Source: Macrostomum hystrix (Eukaryota; Platyhelminthes; Macrostomidae). From it: a stretch of 64,000 bases of DNA. The notes beneath the pieces were generated by a model that saw only the letters and a program-made list of their open reading frames with translations, was not told the DNA's origin and did not search any database. How positions within the stretch are numbered: position 1 is the stretch's first letter; each line of letters opens with the position of its first letter. The position numbers were made by a program, and so were the translations under genes. The stretch is taken from NCBI GenBank assembly GCA_950097015.1, contig CATNEN010000003.1:1798001-1862000 (forward strand). Reading direction: 5' to 3'. Shown in pieces: positions 8,026 through 17,790 of the stretch.

Positions 8026-8585
8026 GTGCAGGAACCACAACACTGAGTGTCACCAACCTGGTTGGCGGAGTGGATCTGAAACTGGTTGGAGGCAGGGGCG
8101 CCCAGCTGCCTCTAAGAGAACTGGCTCTCAGCATGGCGCATGTGATCTACCGACCCGTTTGGCCCCGGGTGCTCATCAAGCAGATGCGAAATCCCAGGAT
8201 AACTCTGCTGCTCTACCCCACTGGGCAACTGAGCATCTGTGGCGCCAAGAGCTACGCAGACGCGGCCAGGGCTGCCCGTCGCTTCGTGGCTATGCTGCAT
8301 CGCAGAGTGCCGGTTCAACTGCTGCCTCCTCAATCCATTTGTGTTCGAATTAAAACTATTACTGCAAAGGGCAACCTGGACTTATGCGGTGCTTTATCGC
8401 TGTCTGATTTGCGCAACATTCTACCCAGCGCAACTTATGAACCTGAATCGTTTTCTGCTTTAATCTGTAAACTTCCCTTTTGCAAATGTTTGCTTTTCCA
8501 TAACGGCTCATTTGTTCTCAGTGGAGCTCGCTCTCTGCGACAATTGCATTCTGATGTTGAGCATCTAGCAGCTCTCATCAAGTGA
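8022..8585 (+). CDS. TATA-binding-protein (TBP)-like protein
   Basis: The 187-residue protein has the two-repeat layout of the TBP core. Repeat 1 (about residues 7-95) contains SVTNLVGGVDL, a YRPVWPRVLIKQ stretch, NPRITLLLYPTGQLSICGAK and an AARAARRFVAML helix. Repeat 2 (about 100-187) contains VRIKTITAKGNLDL, TYEPESFSALICKL and CLLFHNGSFVLSGARSL. In cellular TBP the same order is YNPKRF/REPRTTALIF, GKMVCTGAK and YEPELFPGLIYRM/GKVVLTGAK. The length is that of a bare saddle without N-terminal extension. DNA-facing phenylalanines are only partly kept, so specificity may differ. The ATG overlaps the stop of the preceding frame (ATGA). AATAAA signals follow at 8597 and 8601. It is the last gene of the left arm. 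Confidence 0.75.
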   Translation: MSAGTTTLSVTNLVGGVDLKLVGGRGAQLPLRELALSMAHVIYRPVWPRVLIKQMRNPRITLLLYPTGQLSICGAKSYADAARAARRFVAMLHRRVPVQLLPPQSICVRIKTITAKGNLDLCGALSLSDLRNILPSATYEPESFSALICKLPFCKCLLFHNGSFVLSGARSLRQLHSDVEHLAALIK

Positions 8586-9054
8586 CTTGAATTATAAATA
8601 AATAAATGTCTGTGAAAGCCTGAGCAGTGGATCCGCTTTGAATTCAATGTAATATTTGGAAGAATAGAAGCCAAATTAAAATTTCGCAGACTTCTTTTTT
8701 TAATGCAAGCAAAGAGTACGGTAAGTTCATGCATACATTCCACTAACACACAGAAAATACGAGCTTACTCCATCCATCGCTCGTCGCATAAAAGACAACA
8801 AAAATAGAAAAATATGAAAAATAGAAAAATCAATTCCCACCACCTCATCAATTGACTTTGAAAAATTTTAATTGCAGCGGAATTCTTTCATAAATATAAA
8901 AATACAAAATACAAGAAGACCAAATACAAGACGACAACTCACACAATGTCTTCAGATAGCATAATAAGCACAAATACAAAGGATGATTTCATTTAAAAGC
9001 ACTCAAACTGAATCCTGTCCAACTAGCACGCAGAATATTCACTGGTGAATTGCT
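8586..9054. other. Convergent intergenic region of the Polinton
   Basis: AT-rich stretch between the two converging arms. Plus-strand poly(A) signals AATAAA overlap at 8597-8606. No coding signature is seen. Confidence 0.6.
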
Positions 9055-12000
9055 TTACGCCTTCGGCTGCTTTGCATCTCGTCCCGACAAGCTAGGTGGT
9101 AGCAGGACTCGCTTCCTGGTCGTAGTAGCATTTAGATGATTCCAGAGGTTGACATGGCCGAACGGAAGGCTGACATTCGACGAAGTCCACGCTCTCTTGT
9201 CCTCCCACATTGTCAACGCCTTCTTCACCTGCTCGATCGTGTACACTTCATGCCTGACGCTGCTGATTCGTCGGACAGTCACATTGAGCTGAGTGAGGCA
9301 GTGATAGGCAGCAGCAAAGTCTTCATGCGTGATGGCACGCTTCACGACGGCCTTCTGTACGCCCTTGGCCGTCTTCTTGTCTGGTAAAGTCGACTCCTGC
9401 GCACTCTTGAACGAGTACAGTTTAGGCTTCAGAAGAATCCACTCTTTGTAGATGGAACCAGCAGATTCATCTTTGATGCAGCCCAGTCGAGCCTTCAAGC
9501 CGTCAGATCGAAGCGGATGCTGAATCGGGTAGTTAGACGTGTCCAACAGACCTCTGTCAATCATAGTGGGCAGCATGTGCTTCTGGACATCGATGTTTTT
9601 CACGCACAGAAATAGAGAATCTGTGTCACCACCGCAAAGTTGAATCTTGGCAGCACTGGAAGTCAACTCAAACCACGGCTTCAGTTTTTCGTAGAAGAGA
9701 GCGTACATGATGAGCTTTGACAAATCGAGTACGCATTGTCCGATGTACACAGGCCGATCGAGGCGCACAGAAGTCTTGTTAAGTTGGAAGACGGACAGAT
9801 TCTCCTTGATGATGCTGAACTCTTTCAGATTCGGCTTTGAGGCGAGCACTTGGGCCTGATGGTCACCGTTGCAAATTCTGACATCCCTTCGCTTCCGAAC
9901 ATTCTCCATTGTCTTTCCGAATAGGCTGTTGTTTTTGCTCTTGTAGTAGTTCTTTTCAAACTCAGTGCTTGCCCTTGAGCGCTTCTCGCTATTGCTGTCT
10001 ATGTAGCTCTTGAAAACCTGCTCCTGTCGAAAGCTAATTGCCTTTCGAAATGCAAGGACTCGCATCCCTTGCTGTAGGTAGAACTTGAGCACTCTACTGT
10101 GCACAACATAAGCTTCTTTGTCTAGACATGTGAGCAGCAGCTTTTGTGCACCATTATACTTCTTGTTCGGATTCAGCTGGAGCCAGAGTTGCTGCATGTA
10201 AGCAGGGAAATCCTCGAAAGCAACGGTTCCCTTCTCAGGTGCTAGCGGCAGCTCTTCAGTCCGCTGGTGAATAGAGTCCGGATAGTGCAAGTCTACTTCG
10301 ATCAGATAAGCATGAGAAGCGTCATCTTGTAGGTTGAGGATGGTGCTCTCGTTCCACTGTTGTAGCTCATCGGACTCAATCCACTTGAAATCACTCACTG
10401 GCAGCGGCATGGACAGTGCTTGACCATAGAGATTATTGACATCCAAAGGCAGCAGATACCTCGTCTCTTCATCATCAGCACTGCTGCTTGAGCACACCTG
10501 ATGCACGTTCGTAAAGGTCATTCCTCCGCGGATTCCAGCTTCAAACATCCGGTACATGTCTCCATCAACAAGAAGCTCCAAGCGGCGCCTTGCGCACTTC
10601 AGCGCTGATTCAAACGACAGTCCTGGAGCAGTGATGAAGTGAACGGGATCCAGGCCATCGTCAGCAAGGCTCAGTCTCCTGAATGACTCAAAGGCGTCGG
10701 CCAATTGACGAATGTCCAGTTCGAGGTAGGACATCATGTACTCGCCAAGGTCTTTGACCTGTAGCTCGCGCCACGCTTGTTTTGCGTGCTCATAATCTGC
10801 GTCTGAGCAGAACGATTGTGTGAGCACATTGAAGAAGCTCTCTTGTGATGGTAGCTCCGTCACATGCAAATCCGAGGGCCGCTTGACAAAGTCATAGGGA
10901 AAAACCCCTTTACTGAGAAGAATGTTGTTAGATAGCAACGGCCGATGCAGCTTCATCTCGAGTGTAAGCGGACAGCTGTCAGCATTCAAAGTGCACATCA
11001 CAGTCTCCAGACTGCAGCCTAGAAAGTTTAGAGAATCCAGAAACTGAATGGTGAAATTCACGGGTCGCTTTTTACCAGATGGTAGTGTGAATTCGCCCAC
11101 TTGAAACTCAACTTTCAGGCACATGTAGCGCTCGCTCGTCTGTGGAATCACGCTCATCTTCCAGTGCTCCATCTTGCACAGTGCCGTTGAAAAAATCAAG
11201 TGTAGATCATAGCAGCTGAGATTGTGGAAGTACACAGGCAAAAAGCGTCGATTCAGCTGAGCCTTCATATTGCATTCCGCGCAAGCAGCACCTCGGAAAA
11301 GCCCAGTGAGATGATCGTGATCCCAATGCTTATCAGGCCCACTTTTGAAGAGATGAGAGCAGTAGCAGCAAACCTGTGCGCCTTCAAACTTTCTTGTTGC
11401 TTCATCATTCACAATCTTCTTCTGATAGCTGTGCTCCCGGTTCCAAAAGTAGACTTCCCGTGCGAGCACCTCAAGCGAACGCAGAAATCGCTCAACGCAT
11501 AAATCCGGATCGTCTTCTCGGAAAAGTTGCAGACTCTGGCTTCCTTGCTTGAGTCTTGGACCCACACTGTCTCCCTTTTGAACTAGGAGGTAGCCAATTG
11601 CGGCCGGAACGTGCTGTGACAGCTTTCGAAGACGACCAGCTTCTTCAGGTTCGTCATTGACACTGGAATTGAAAGACTCAATGTCTGCATAGACTACAAA
11701 TGGTGGTGAAATTGTCTTCTGCCAGCTACCAAAAGCAAGGATGTTGTTTGTCTCTGTCGGCAAAATCTCCTTGACAACGCAATCATCTGACTGATAGCAG
11801 CCCCTGCGATGTTCTTGCAGTCTCTCCTCTGACCTGAAGGCGGACAAGCAGCGCTCGCACCATTTGCGCTGATGAAGGCCGTCTTTGCTGTTGAGTAGGC
11901 GATTCAGACTCACAACAGCGCACCAGTGAGCACTGCCTGACTTCTCATCAACAAGGTACAGCAGAGGCAGCAAGCGCCTTCCGGCTGCGGTTATCGCCTT

Positions 12001-12725
12001 AGGCTGACGCAGAACCTCCACCTTACCAGCACGCCAAGTTAGTACTGCGAAGCAGATGCCTGGATTCAGCATCTCCAACTTGTCCAGTGCATTTAGGCTC
12101 ACGGGAAATGCTACGCCTTCTACGTTGAGCTCATGCAGCCACGGCCGGTATGTTGCAAGCGCCTGCGGAGATTTGCGCAAGGTCTCCTCACCGTGGTGCA
12201 GCAGCGCTAGGCAGGCATACAGGAAGCAGTTGTTGCCATCACTCGGCGGGTTAATTACAGCGTGCTTTTGCTTCAGTCCGCTTGGGAGCACAAAGTTGCT
12301 GCTTCTACCGATATAATAGCGCACACGATCTCCACGAGAGATGCAAATGTCAAAATAATTAATCCTGTCTATTATCCAACCACTACCATTGGTGTTCATG
12401 AATTCACAGGTTCTTTCACATGCAGCCAGCTGAGCATTCCACCATTCTTCGAAACTCCATATCTCCTCCAGGCAACTGCTGATCCACTTGTCTTCTTCAG
12501 CCACAAATTCGCAAGCCTGCCTTCTCTTCATATGGATGTTCAGACGCAGCTGCGCGCGCAAGATGACATTGGCCTGCTGCCGCTTGGTGATTGCGTCTTC
12601 TATCACGCTCCTGCACTGCCGCACCATGTCGAAGATATTCAGCTGCTGCTCCATGCGACTCGCGCTGACCCGGTGAACCTCTAGAACACCTTCATGAGCA
12701 GTGGCGTGTAGACTCATGAGCTCAC
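9055..12725 (-). CDS. PolB: Protein-primed family-B DNA polymerase
   Basis: The main exon encodes 1220 residues from ATG 12717. The 3'-5' exonuclease motifs are visible: VVYADIES (Exo I), YFHNLSCYDLHL (Exo II) and YLELDIRQLADAF (Exo III). Polymerase motifs are LDVNNLYGQAL (A), KSKNNSLFGKTMEN (B) and CGGDTDSLF (C). Before Exo II there is a zinc/HNH-like stretch with WDHDHLTGLFRGAACAECN, and near the N-terminus GSGWIIDRI and GNNCFLYACLALLHH, both usual for Polinton polymerases. It copies the element by protein-primed replication. A strong splice acceptor (TTTTTCCCCTCAG) ends at 12726 on this strand, and the exon is open back to it, so upstream exon(s) are likely. No break is seen. Confidence 0.95.
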
Positions 12726-13242
12726 CTGAGGGGAAAAATGGATGTTTAGTATCTAAAAATTAAATATCTAAATCAAAGCACACTGCATGCCAGGGCTACT
12801 CCAATAAGGCAGTAATAAATATTTGTGCATTCCTAAATGATGCACTCAAATTAGTATTTAAAATTAAATGGCATCACATCTGCATATTCGCATGAATGAC
12901 AAGCAGCTATAATAATCATGCTCAATTTCTAAAAACATCATTGAAAACTGTTTTAATTAATTGATCGATTAATTGATTGATTGGTTGATTTATTGGTTGA
13001 TTTAATGATAGATGATTGATAAATTGATTGATGATTGATTGACTGATAAATTTATAAATTGATAAATTGATAAATTGATAAATTGATAAATTGACTGATT
13101 GATTGATGATGGATTAGTTGATCGATCGATTGTTTGACTGATTGACTGATTGATTGGTTGATTGGTTGGTTGATTGATTGATTGAGTGATTAATTGATTG
13201 AGAACTTCTGAAAGAATATCTGAAATCGCTTCGTTAACTCAC
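12726..13242 (-). repeat. Putative PolB intron filled with degenerate GATT/TTGA tetranucleotide repeat
   Basis: Bounded on the minus strand by a donor (TTGCAG|GTGAGTTAAC, GT at 13242-13241) and an acceptor (CCCCTCAG, ending at 12726). Positions 12955-13200 are a drifting TTGA/GATT array, consistent with non-coding intron. Removal joins the exons in phase 1 without a stop. Confidence 0.55.
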
Positions 13243-13609
13243 CTGCAAGTTGTGCATCACCGCCACTATGATTGTTGTCGCTGTTCACAGAACGCCCATT
13301 ATTGCTCGATTGTATAGCACCTTCTTGCCAGGAGCTGTCGACTTCCTGCCAGGAGTGCTCTTCTTGCAGCCAGGAGTGCTCTTCTTGCAGCCAGGAGTGC
13401 TCTTCTTGCAGCCAGGAGTGCTCTTCTTGCAGCCAGGAGTGCTCTTCTTGCAGCCAGGAGTGCTCTTCTTGCAGCCAGGAGTGCTCTTCTTGCAGCCAGG
13501 AGTGCTCTTCTTGCAGCCAGGAGTGCTCTTCTTGCAGCCAGGAGTGCTCATCATCATCATCACCAGATGAGTGCTCTGTCTCGAGGTGAGAGCTATGATT
13601 ATTTCTAGA
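13243..13609 (-). CDS. Putative upstream exon of PolB with nine-copy heptapeptide array
   Basis: On the minus strand an acceptor-like TATTTTTCCAG precedes 13609, and a donor follows 13243. The frame encodes a His/Ser start, a DDDDE patch, nine tandem copies of EHSWLQE (21-bp units) and then SSNNGRSVNSDNNHSGG. Splicing at 13242/12726 joins GDAQLAG to ELMSLH of the polymerase in frame. An ATG at 13627 lies 18 bp further up, so this may also be a first exon. The function of the array is unknown; variation in copy number is expected. The exon call rests on splice motifs and phase only. Confidence 0.5.
13340..13548. repeat. 21-bp minisatellite, about nine copies
   Basis: The unit CTCTTCTTGCAGCCAGGAGTG repeats nearly perfectly. 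The period is a multiple of three, and every frame on both strands stays open through it, which explains the overlapping repeat ORFs on the plus strand. Confidence 0.9.
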
Positions 13610-13627
13610 CTGGAAAAATAGCAGCAT

Positions 13628-14408
13628 AAACTGAGACGTAAGAATTCAAATGTGCGTAGCATGAGATATCGTGGTGATAATGAAAGGCACTCCAAAATAT
13701 ATCTCAAGTGATGAGTTCGAGCTCTATTTAAGAGTTTGAGTACAGCATCAGTTTCTCATAAGAAATCTATATCTGTCTAAATGTTTGCCGATTTTTTCGA
13801 GCCCAGGAAGTTTGAGGCAAAGTTTGAGTCCACCAGATTTACCTGCCTGCTAAGTAGTAATTTTCTGTTTAAAGACTTAGAACGAACTTAAATAAACGCC
13901 CAAATCCAGACATCAGATCCATCTATACAATTTCCAATGGACTGCTTAGATTTTTGCACATGAAAGGAAAAATAATAATCATTCCATCTTATATTCTGAC
14001 ACTGAACCATCACCGCTTCGTAAATATATTTATTTCAGTAGTATAGCAAATTAGCTAAGTAAAAAATAAGAAACAACCTCGGAAAAACTTTAACAATCGC
14101 GCAAATTATCGAGTACGGAATAAAAATACACAACACGCTTGATTAAGGTTGAAGAAATTGCATAAATGAGAATAGAAAATCAACATTGGCAGGCATGGGT
14201 AAATTGCTAATGTTCTGTCCTTAAAGGCTTCCAAACGACTGATACTAGAGTAGGAAAAATGGAAGCTACTATTTCCATTGAATATTCTGTTGTGCTGATA
14301 AAAGATTGCTAGGATTAAGCAAAAAATAAAGACCAAAAAGAAAGCCTTAAATTCCAGCAAGCATAGGCCCGAAGTTCAAATGAAGCATGCTCTCAGCATC
14401 CGAATACA
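13628..14408. other. Non-coding stretch of the right arm
   Basis: AT-rich, about 780 bp, between the heptapeptide exon and the Cys-rich gene. One 84-residue open frame (14106-14360, minus) has no domain signature. No repeat or RNA gene is seen. Confidence 0.5.
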
Positions 14409-15473
14409 TCATAGTGGAATAATTATGATGCGATTGCCCTCCAAAGTAACTGTGTATCCGTTGCCACTAGCGCTTGGCAGTTGAAAAACAACTCCAGTGG
14501 TAGGGAGCGTCAGAAGTGCGGCCTGCTCTGCATCATTTGCACCTTGAATAGCCGTTGCAGGCTCACCTGAATAAGCACAAACAGCAGCGTCAGCAGATGT
14601 AGCTCCTGCAGAAGCAGCTCCAGCAGAGGCAGCGCCAGCAGAGGCAGCTTCAGAAGAACCGGCGGCACCAGAAGCAGCTCTAGCAGAGGCAGCGCCACCA
14701 GAGGCAGCGCCACCAGAAGCAGCCAAAGTGGCTTCCCCAGGCTCCATCTCATCGCCGCCTTCCTCCAGCATCTCCTCGCTGTCCTCTTCCACAATCGCCT
14801 GCCACAGATGTAGCTGCTTACAGGCAATCTCCTTGCTGGCTTCCCGGGGCTGGGCCTGTTGATCTGGCTCCATTATCCCAGCTTCTGCGAGAACACGCTC
14901 GAGAACTCCAAAGCTGACATCCAGACATGGATTATCTACACAGGGTTCCACTGAAGCAGCCGAGATGCATGCTGGAGCAACCGAGCTCGAGGTGCTGATG
15001 GCAGTTGCAGTTGCCACCTCCAATGGTGAAGAAAAGGCAGCCGCTGCAGCTGCTGGAGGCTCGCTGTCCGCCCTCCTCCTCTCAAGTGTGCAGTCAATAA
15101 CTTGGCTGAGGTGTGCCGAGAGGAGACTACTCGACTTCGGCTGCTGCTGCTTCTGTTGCTGACTTTTCTTCTTCACCTCAAGCTGCTCTCTTTGCAACTG
15201 CCTTTTAGCAGCCCGAATAATCCTCCACCTGTTGGCCTCCTGCTTCTTTTTATCGGAGCTCACGATGGTGTGGCCGCGGTGGTAGCTTGGAACTCTGCCG
15301 CTTGCAATTCTCTCCACGTTGCTGCACTCGTCGCATGCTAGCCAGCAGGAAACGCGGCACAGAGGATTCTCATGGTGTCGAGGTGGAATGCCTCCGAGCT
15401 GGCAGACTTCGCAAGTCAAACAAATTTCAAAAAGCTCATTGTCGCAGCTTGAAAATATCTTTTTTGTTGTCAT
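14409..15473 (-). CDS. Cys-rich N-terminal domain protein with Ala-rich tail, unknown function
   Basis: 354 residues. Residues 17-51 contain clustered cysteines and histidines (CLTCEVCQLGG, HHENPLCRVSCW, CDEC) suggesting zinc binding; then a basic Gln-rich helix (RAAKRQLQREQLEVKKKSQQ) and a long acidic and Ala/Gly/Ser-rich region. The C-terminus ends NGYTVTLEGNRIIII. First gene of the right arm, with a TATA-like box about 100 bp upstream. Inside the frame is a strong phase-1 donor (TATTCAG|GTGAGCC, exon end 14567) compatible with the PolB acceptor at 12726, so an alternative product could be an N-terminal extension of PolB. I do not recognise the family. Confidence 0.6.
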   Translation of the reverse strand: MTTKKIFSSCDNELFEICLTCEVCQLGGIPPRHHENPLCRVSCWLACDECSNVERIASGRVPSYHRGHTIVSSDKKKQEANRWRIIRAAKRQLQREQLEVKKKSQQQKQQQPKSSSLLSAHLSQVIDCTLERRRADSEPPAAAAAAFSSPLEVATATAISTSSSVAPACISAASVEPCVDNPCLDVSFGVLERVLAEAGIMEPDQQAQPREASKEIACKQLHLWQAIVEEDSEEMLEEGGDEMEPGEATLAASGGAASGGAASARAASGAAGSSEAASAGAASAGAASAGATSADAAVCAYSGEPATAIQGANDAEQAALLTLPTTGVVFQLPSASGNGYTVTLEGNRIIIIPL

Positions 15474-15574
15474 GATAGCGAGTTAAAATGAAAATGCGGA
15501 ACTATTCTTAGTTGTCTTAAGCAAGAAACGGATTGTGTGGATAGAATGTATGCAAAAATTTTTACTTCGCCTCC

Positions 15575-15583
15575 TTAATATAC
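15575..15583 (-). promoter_or_regulatory. TATA box of the right-arm promoter
   Basis: On the minus strand GTATATTAA lies about 102 bp before ATG 15473, mirroring the TATATAAG box of the left arm. Confidence 0.5.
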
Positions 15584-16454
15584 TCGTTTTAAACTCCCCG
15601 CGGCCGCCATTTATGGCTACTTATATGAATTTTTGTTGTGCAGCATACCTATTACGAGCCAACTTAACAACAACAACAGTGCCTGTGCACCAGTGCGCCA
15701 GCACAGCTATCAACCCCACAACAATCCAGAGCCCTACTCGATCTCGAACCCCAAATTATCAGACTGGCCTCAATAAAGCGATTGGGAGGGTCACCTTCCA
15801 ATTAACCAGGGCAGGCGGACCAATTGCAAACAGGTAAACAGGTAGGCACTAGGGAGGCCTACCTGTGATGGAGCTTAGACTAGATCTGTAGGTAAGTAGG
15901 ATTGGACACCAAACCCCACGATATAATAATGTCTTGCATCAAATTTTTGAGACACGATTGCTCAGATTATACGTAAGGTGACCATGTGAGCACGAAAGTC
16001 GAACAATCACTGACCTCAATTATCCGTCCCGAATATACCCACATTTTCAGTGGTTGTAATATAATATATCATTTACTACCATATTTTGTTTTCTCCATCC
16101 CTCAACACCATAATAGAAAAAAATATATCGTGCCGATGGTAGTAAACAAGTAAACCTAGCACCCAACTGGCCCGTTAGTTTCCAAAACAAGCCATAGATC
16201 AAAGCTTATCCGCCGCTCCAGCATAAGCATAAAGTTACTTGAGCTGTGTTTATAAACAACTTTTATCATTACACTTTAATGCGCTTATTTTAATTTTTTG
16301 TACAATATTTTAGTTGCTATCTACAGATTTTATTAGCTATCTTGTTTTTATAGATAACGTCCTTTTCAGTAGCTGTGCGGCGAACTCGACGCGGAGTGGG
16401 GTGCTCTCAAGTGGACAAAGAGATTGGCCAGCCTCTCCACCAATCTCTGCTGTG
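15584..16454. other. Right subterminal region of the Polinton, no gene seen
   Basis: About 870 bp between the right-arm promoter and the right TIR. Contains a Pro/Thr-rich open frame (15535-15837) without signature. The stretch 16428-16455 resembles the external repeat unit at 16800-17000. Confidence 0.5.
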
Positions 16455-16635
16455 CTAGCTGTACCCAGTGCAAAGAGATGGGCTGCAAAGGCAGAGTTAT
16501 TAATTGTGGGGGGCTTTGCCCCCCACACCCCCATACAAAGGCTGAATGCTCATTGCCCTAGCCTTTAACACTCTTGTACTGAAGAATTACTCACTGCATT
16601 TTTTACGCAATTTCTTTCCCGAGCCTCCCAACTCT
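16455..16635. repeat. Right terminal inverted repeat of the Polinton
   Basis: Reverse complement of 1-181 with one visible difference. The outer end reads CCTCCCAACTCT at 16635, matching AGAGTTGGGAGG at base 1. The stem-loop recurs at about 16506-16526. Near identity of the two TIRs indicates little time since insertion, or homogenisation of the two ends. Confidence 0.93.
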
Positions 16636-17125
16636 GCAGTGTTAGCCTTCCCTAGCGCAAACAGATAGGCGCAGCAATCTCAAACATTCCTTTACGCCTC
16701 CTATCTAGTTTTTATCACTCAATCACTTCCTTTCTATCCCTCCCCATAGATAATTTTTTCAATCTATGTTTTCTGCGTCCCTTATCTCCAACTCTAACCC
16801 AACACCTCCCGGCCTCTCCTATCCCAGCTGTGTTAACCCCTCCCCAATGCAAAGAGATAGGCCGGCCTCTCCTCCTATTCCAGCTGTGTTAACCCCTCCC
16901 CAATGCAAAGAGATAGGCCGGCCTCTCCTCCTATCCCAGCTGTGTTAACCCCTCCCCAATGCAAAGAGATAGCCGGCCTCTACTATCTACATGCATTACG
17001 ATGTCCTCCTATCTCCATAGTGTCGGCTGTGTCCTCTGCTCTGGGATAGGCAACCCCTCCCCCATTCAAATGCATTAGGCCGCCCTCCTATCTCCGCAGT
17101 GTCGGCAGGGTTCTGCTAACCCATA
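16636..17125. repeat. Polinton-related subterminal/satellite repeats outside the right TIR
   Basis: About three and a half tandem copies of a roughly 56-bp unit containing CCCAGCTGTGTTAACCCC, then CAATGCAAAGAGATAGGCC, at 16800-17000, followed by related single copies. The unit resembles the inner TIR sequence (GTACCCAGTGCAAAGAGATG). The last part (CTCCGCAGTGTCGGCAGGGT near 17090) matches the left subterminal region at 330-352. The block ends exactly where the KMT2-like copy is truncated. Confidence 0.75.
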
Positions 17126-17626
17126 CTTCTCTTTGGCCTCGGACAGACTAGCTCTGATCAGCTCACCAGTGTACTCAACGATAAAGTCTGACTTGGCAAA
17201 TGGACGCACAGCGAATAGGCCCAGGCCATGAATACCTGAGGGTAGCACCTGAACTCTGCACTGCCAATGCTCATTGCGAGCTGCCCGCAGCTGATTGCGC
17301 ATCATCTGACCGCTTGCCACCGCGGACTCCTCCGTCTGCTGCTGCTGCTGATCGACTACAACTGGCCGACGAGCCGAGCTCAGCAGGAAGCTGAAGGTCC
17401 GCTTCAGCTGCGAATTGCCAGCTGAGCCGGCGATGCTGCGCGAGGGCTGGAAGGCCTCCGACCGAGCGCAGCCGCTCGGGTTCTCCGCCGTCTGCTGCTT
17501 CCGCAGCTGCGCCCAGCGGTGGATCAGGTACTTGGGAGAGTAGCCGGGACAGAATCCCAGCTGCTCGGCGCACCAGACGATGCGGGGATGTGCGACGCCC
17601 ATAGACCTCCAGCCATTGCCTGCATG

Positions 17627-17790
17627 GGATTTGGGAAAATTTTGGGATAAGCGACTTACACGGAGCCCCAGCCATTGCCTGCATGGGATTTGGGATAATT
17701 TGGGGATTAGTGACTCTCACGGAGCTCCAGCCATTGCCTGCATGGGATTTGGGATAATTTAGGGATTAGCGACTCCCACAGAGCCGCTAC
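17627..17790. repeat. 59-bp repeat in intron 2 of the minus KMT2 copy, about three units
   Basis: Each unit carries, on the minus strand, CATGCAG|GCAATGGCTGG, the same as the real 3' splice site and start of exon 3, followed by a degenerate copy of the exon's first about 45 bp. The plus copy has about five units. Confidence 0.8.

Larger units (their letters stand above)
1..16635. mobile_element. Polinton/Maverick DNA transposon, apparently full length
   Basis: The unit is bounded by 181-bp inverted terminal repeats and carries the diagnostic Polinton gene set: retroviral-type integrase, protein-primed family-B DNA polymerase, adenain-like protease, packaging ATPase, major and minor capsid proteins. 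Genes of the left arm (653-8585) read rightward and those of the right arm (9055-15473) read leftward, converging near 8.6-9.05 kb. The size of 16.6 kb is typical (15-20 kb). Polintons normally make a 6-bp target duplication; the base before position 1 is not visible, so this cannot be tested here. Nearly all core ORFs are open, which fits a recent insertion. Additional genes include a PC4-like and a TBP-like protein. Confidence 0.95.

Noticed and set aside
13250-13589. Plus-strand ORFs FLQPGVL and SSCSQEC
   Set aside because: Antisense readings of the heptapeptide array; the minus frame has the in-phase splice to PolB.
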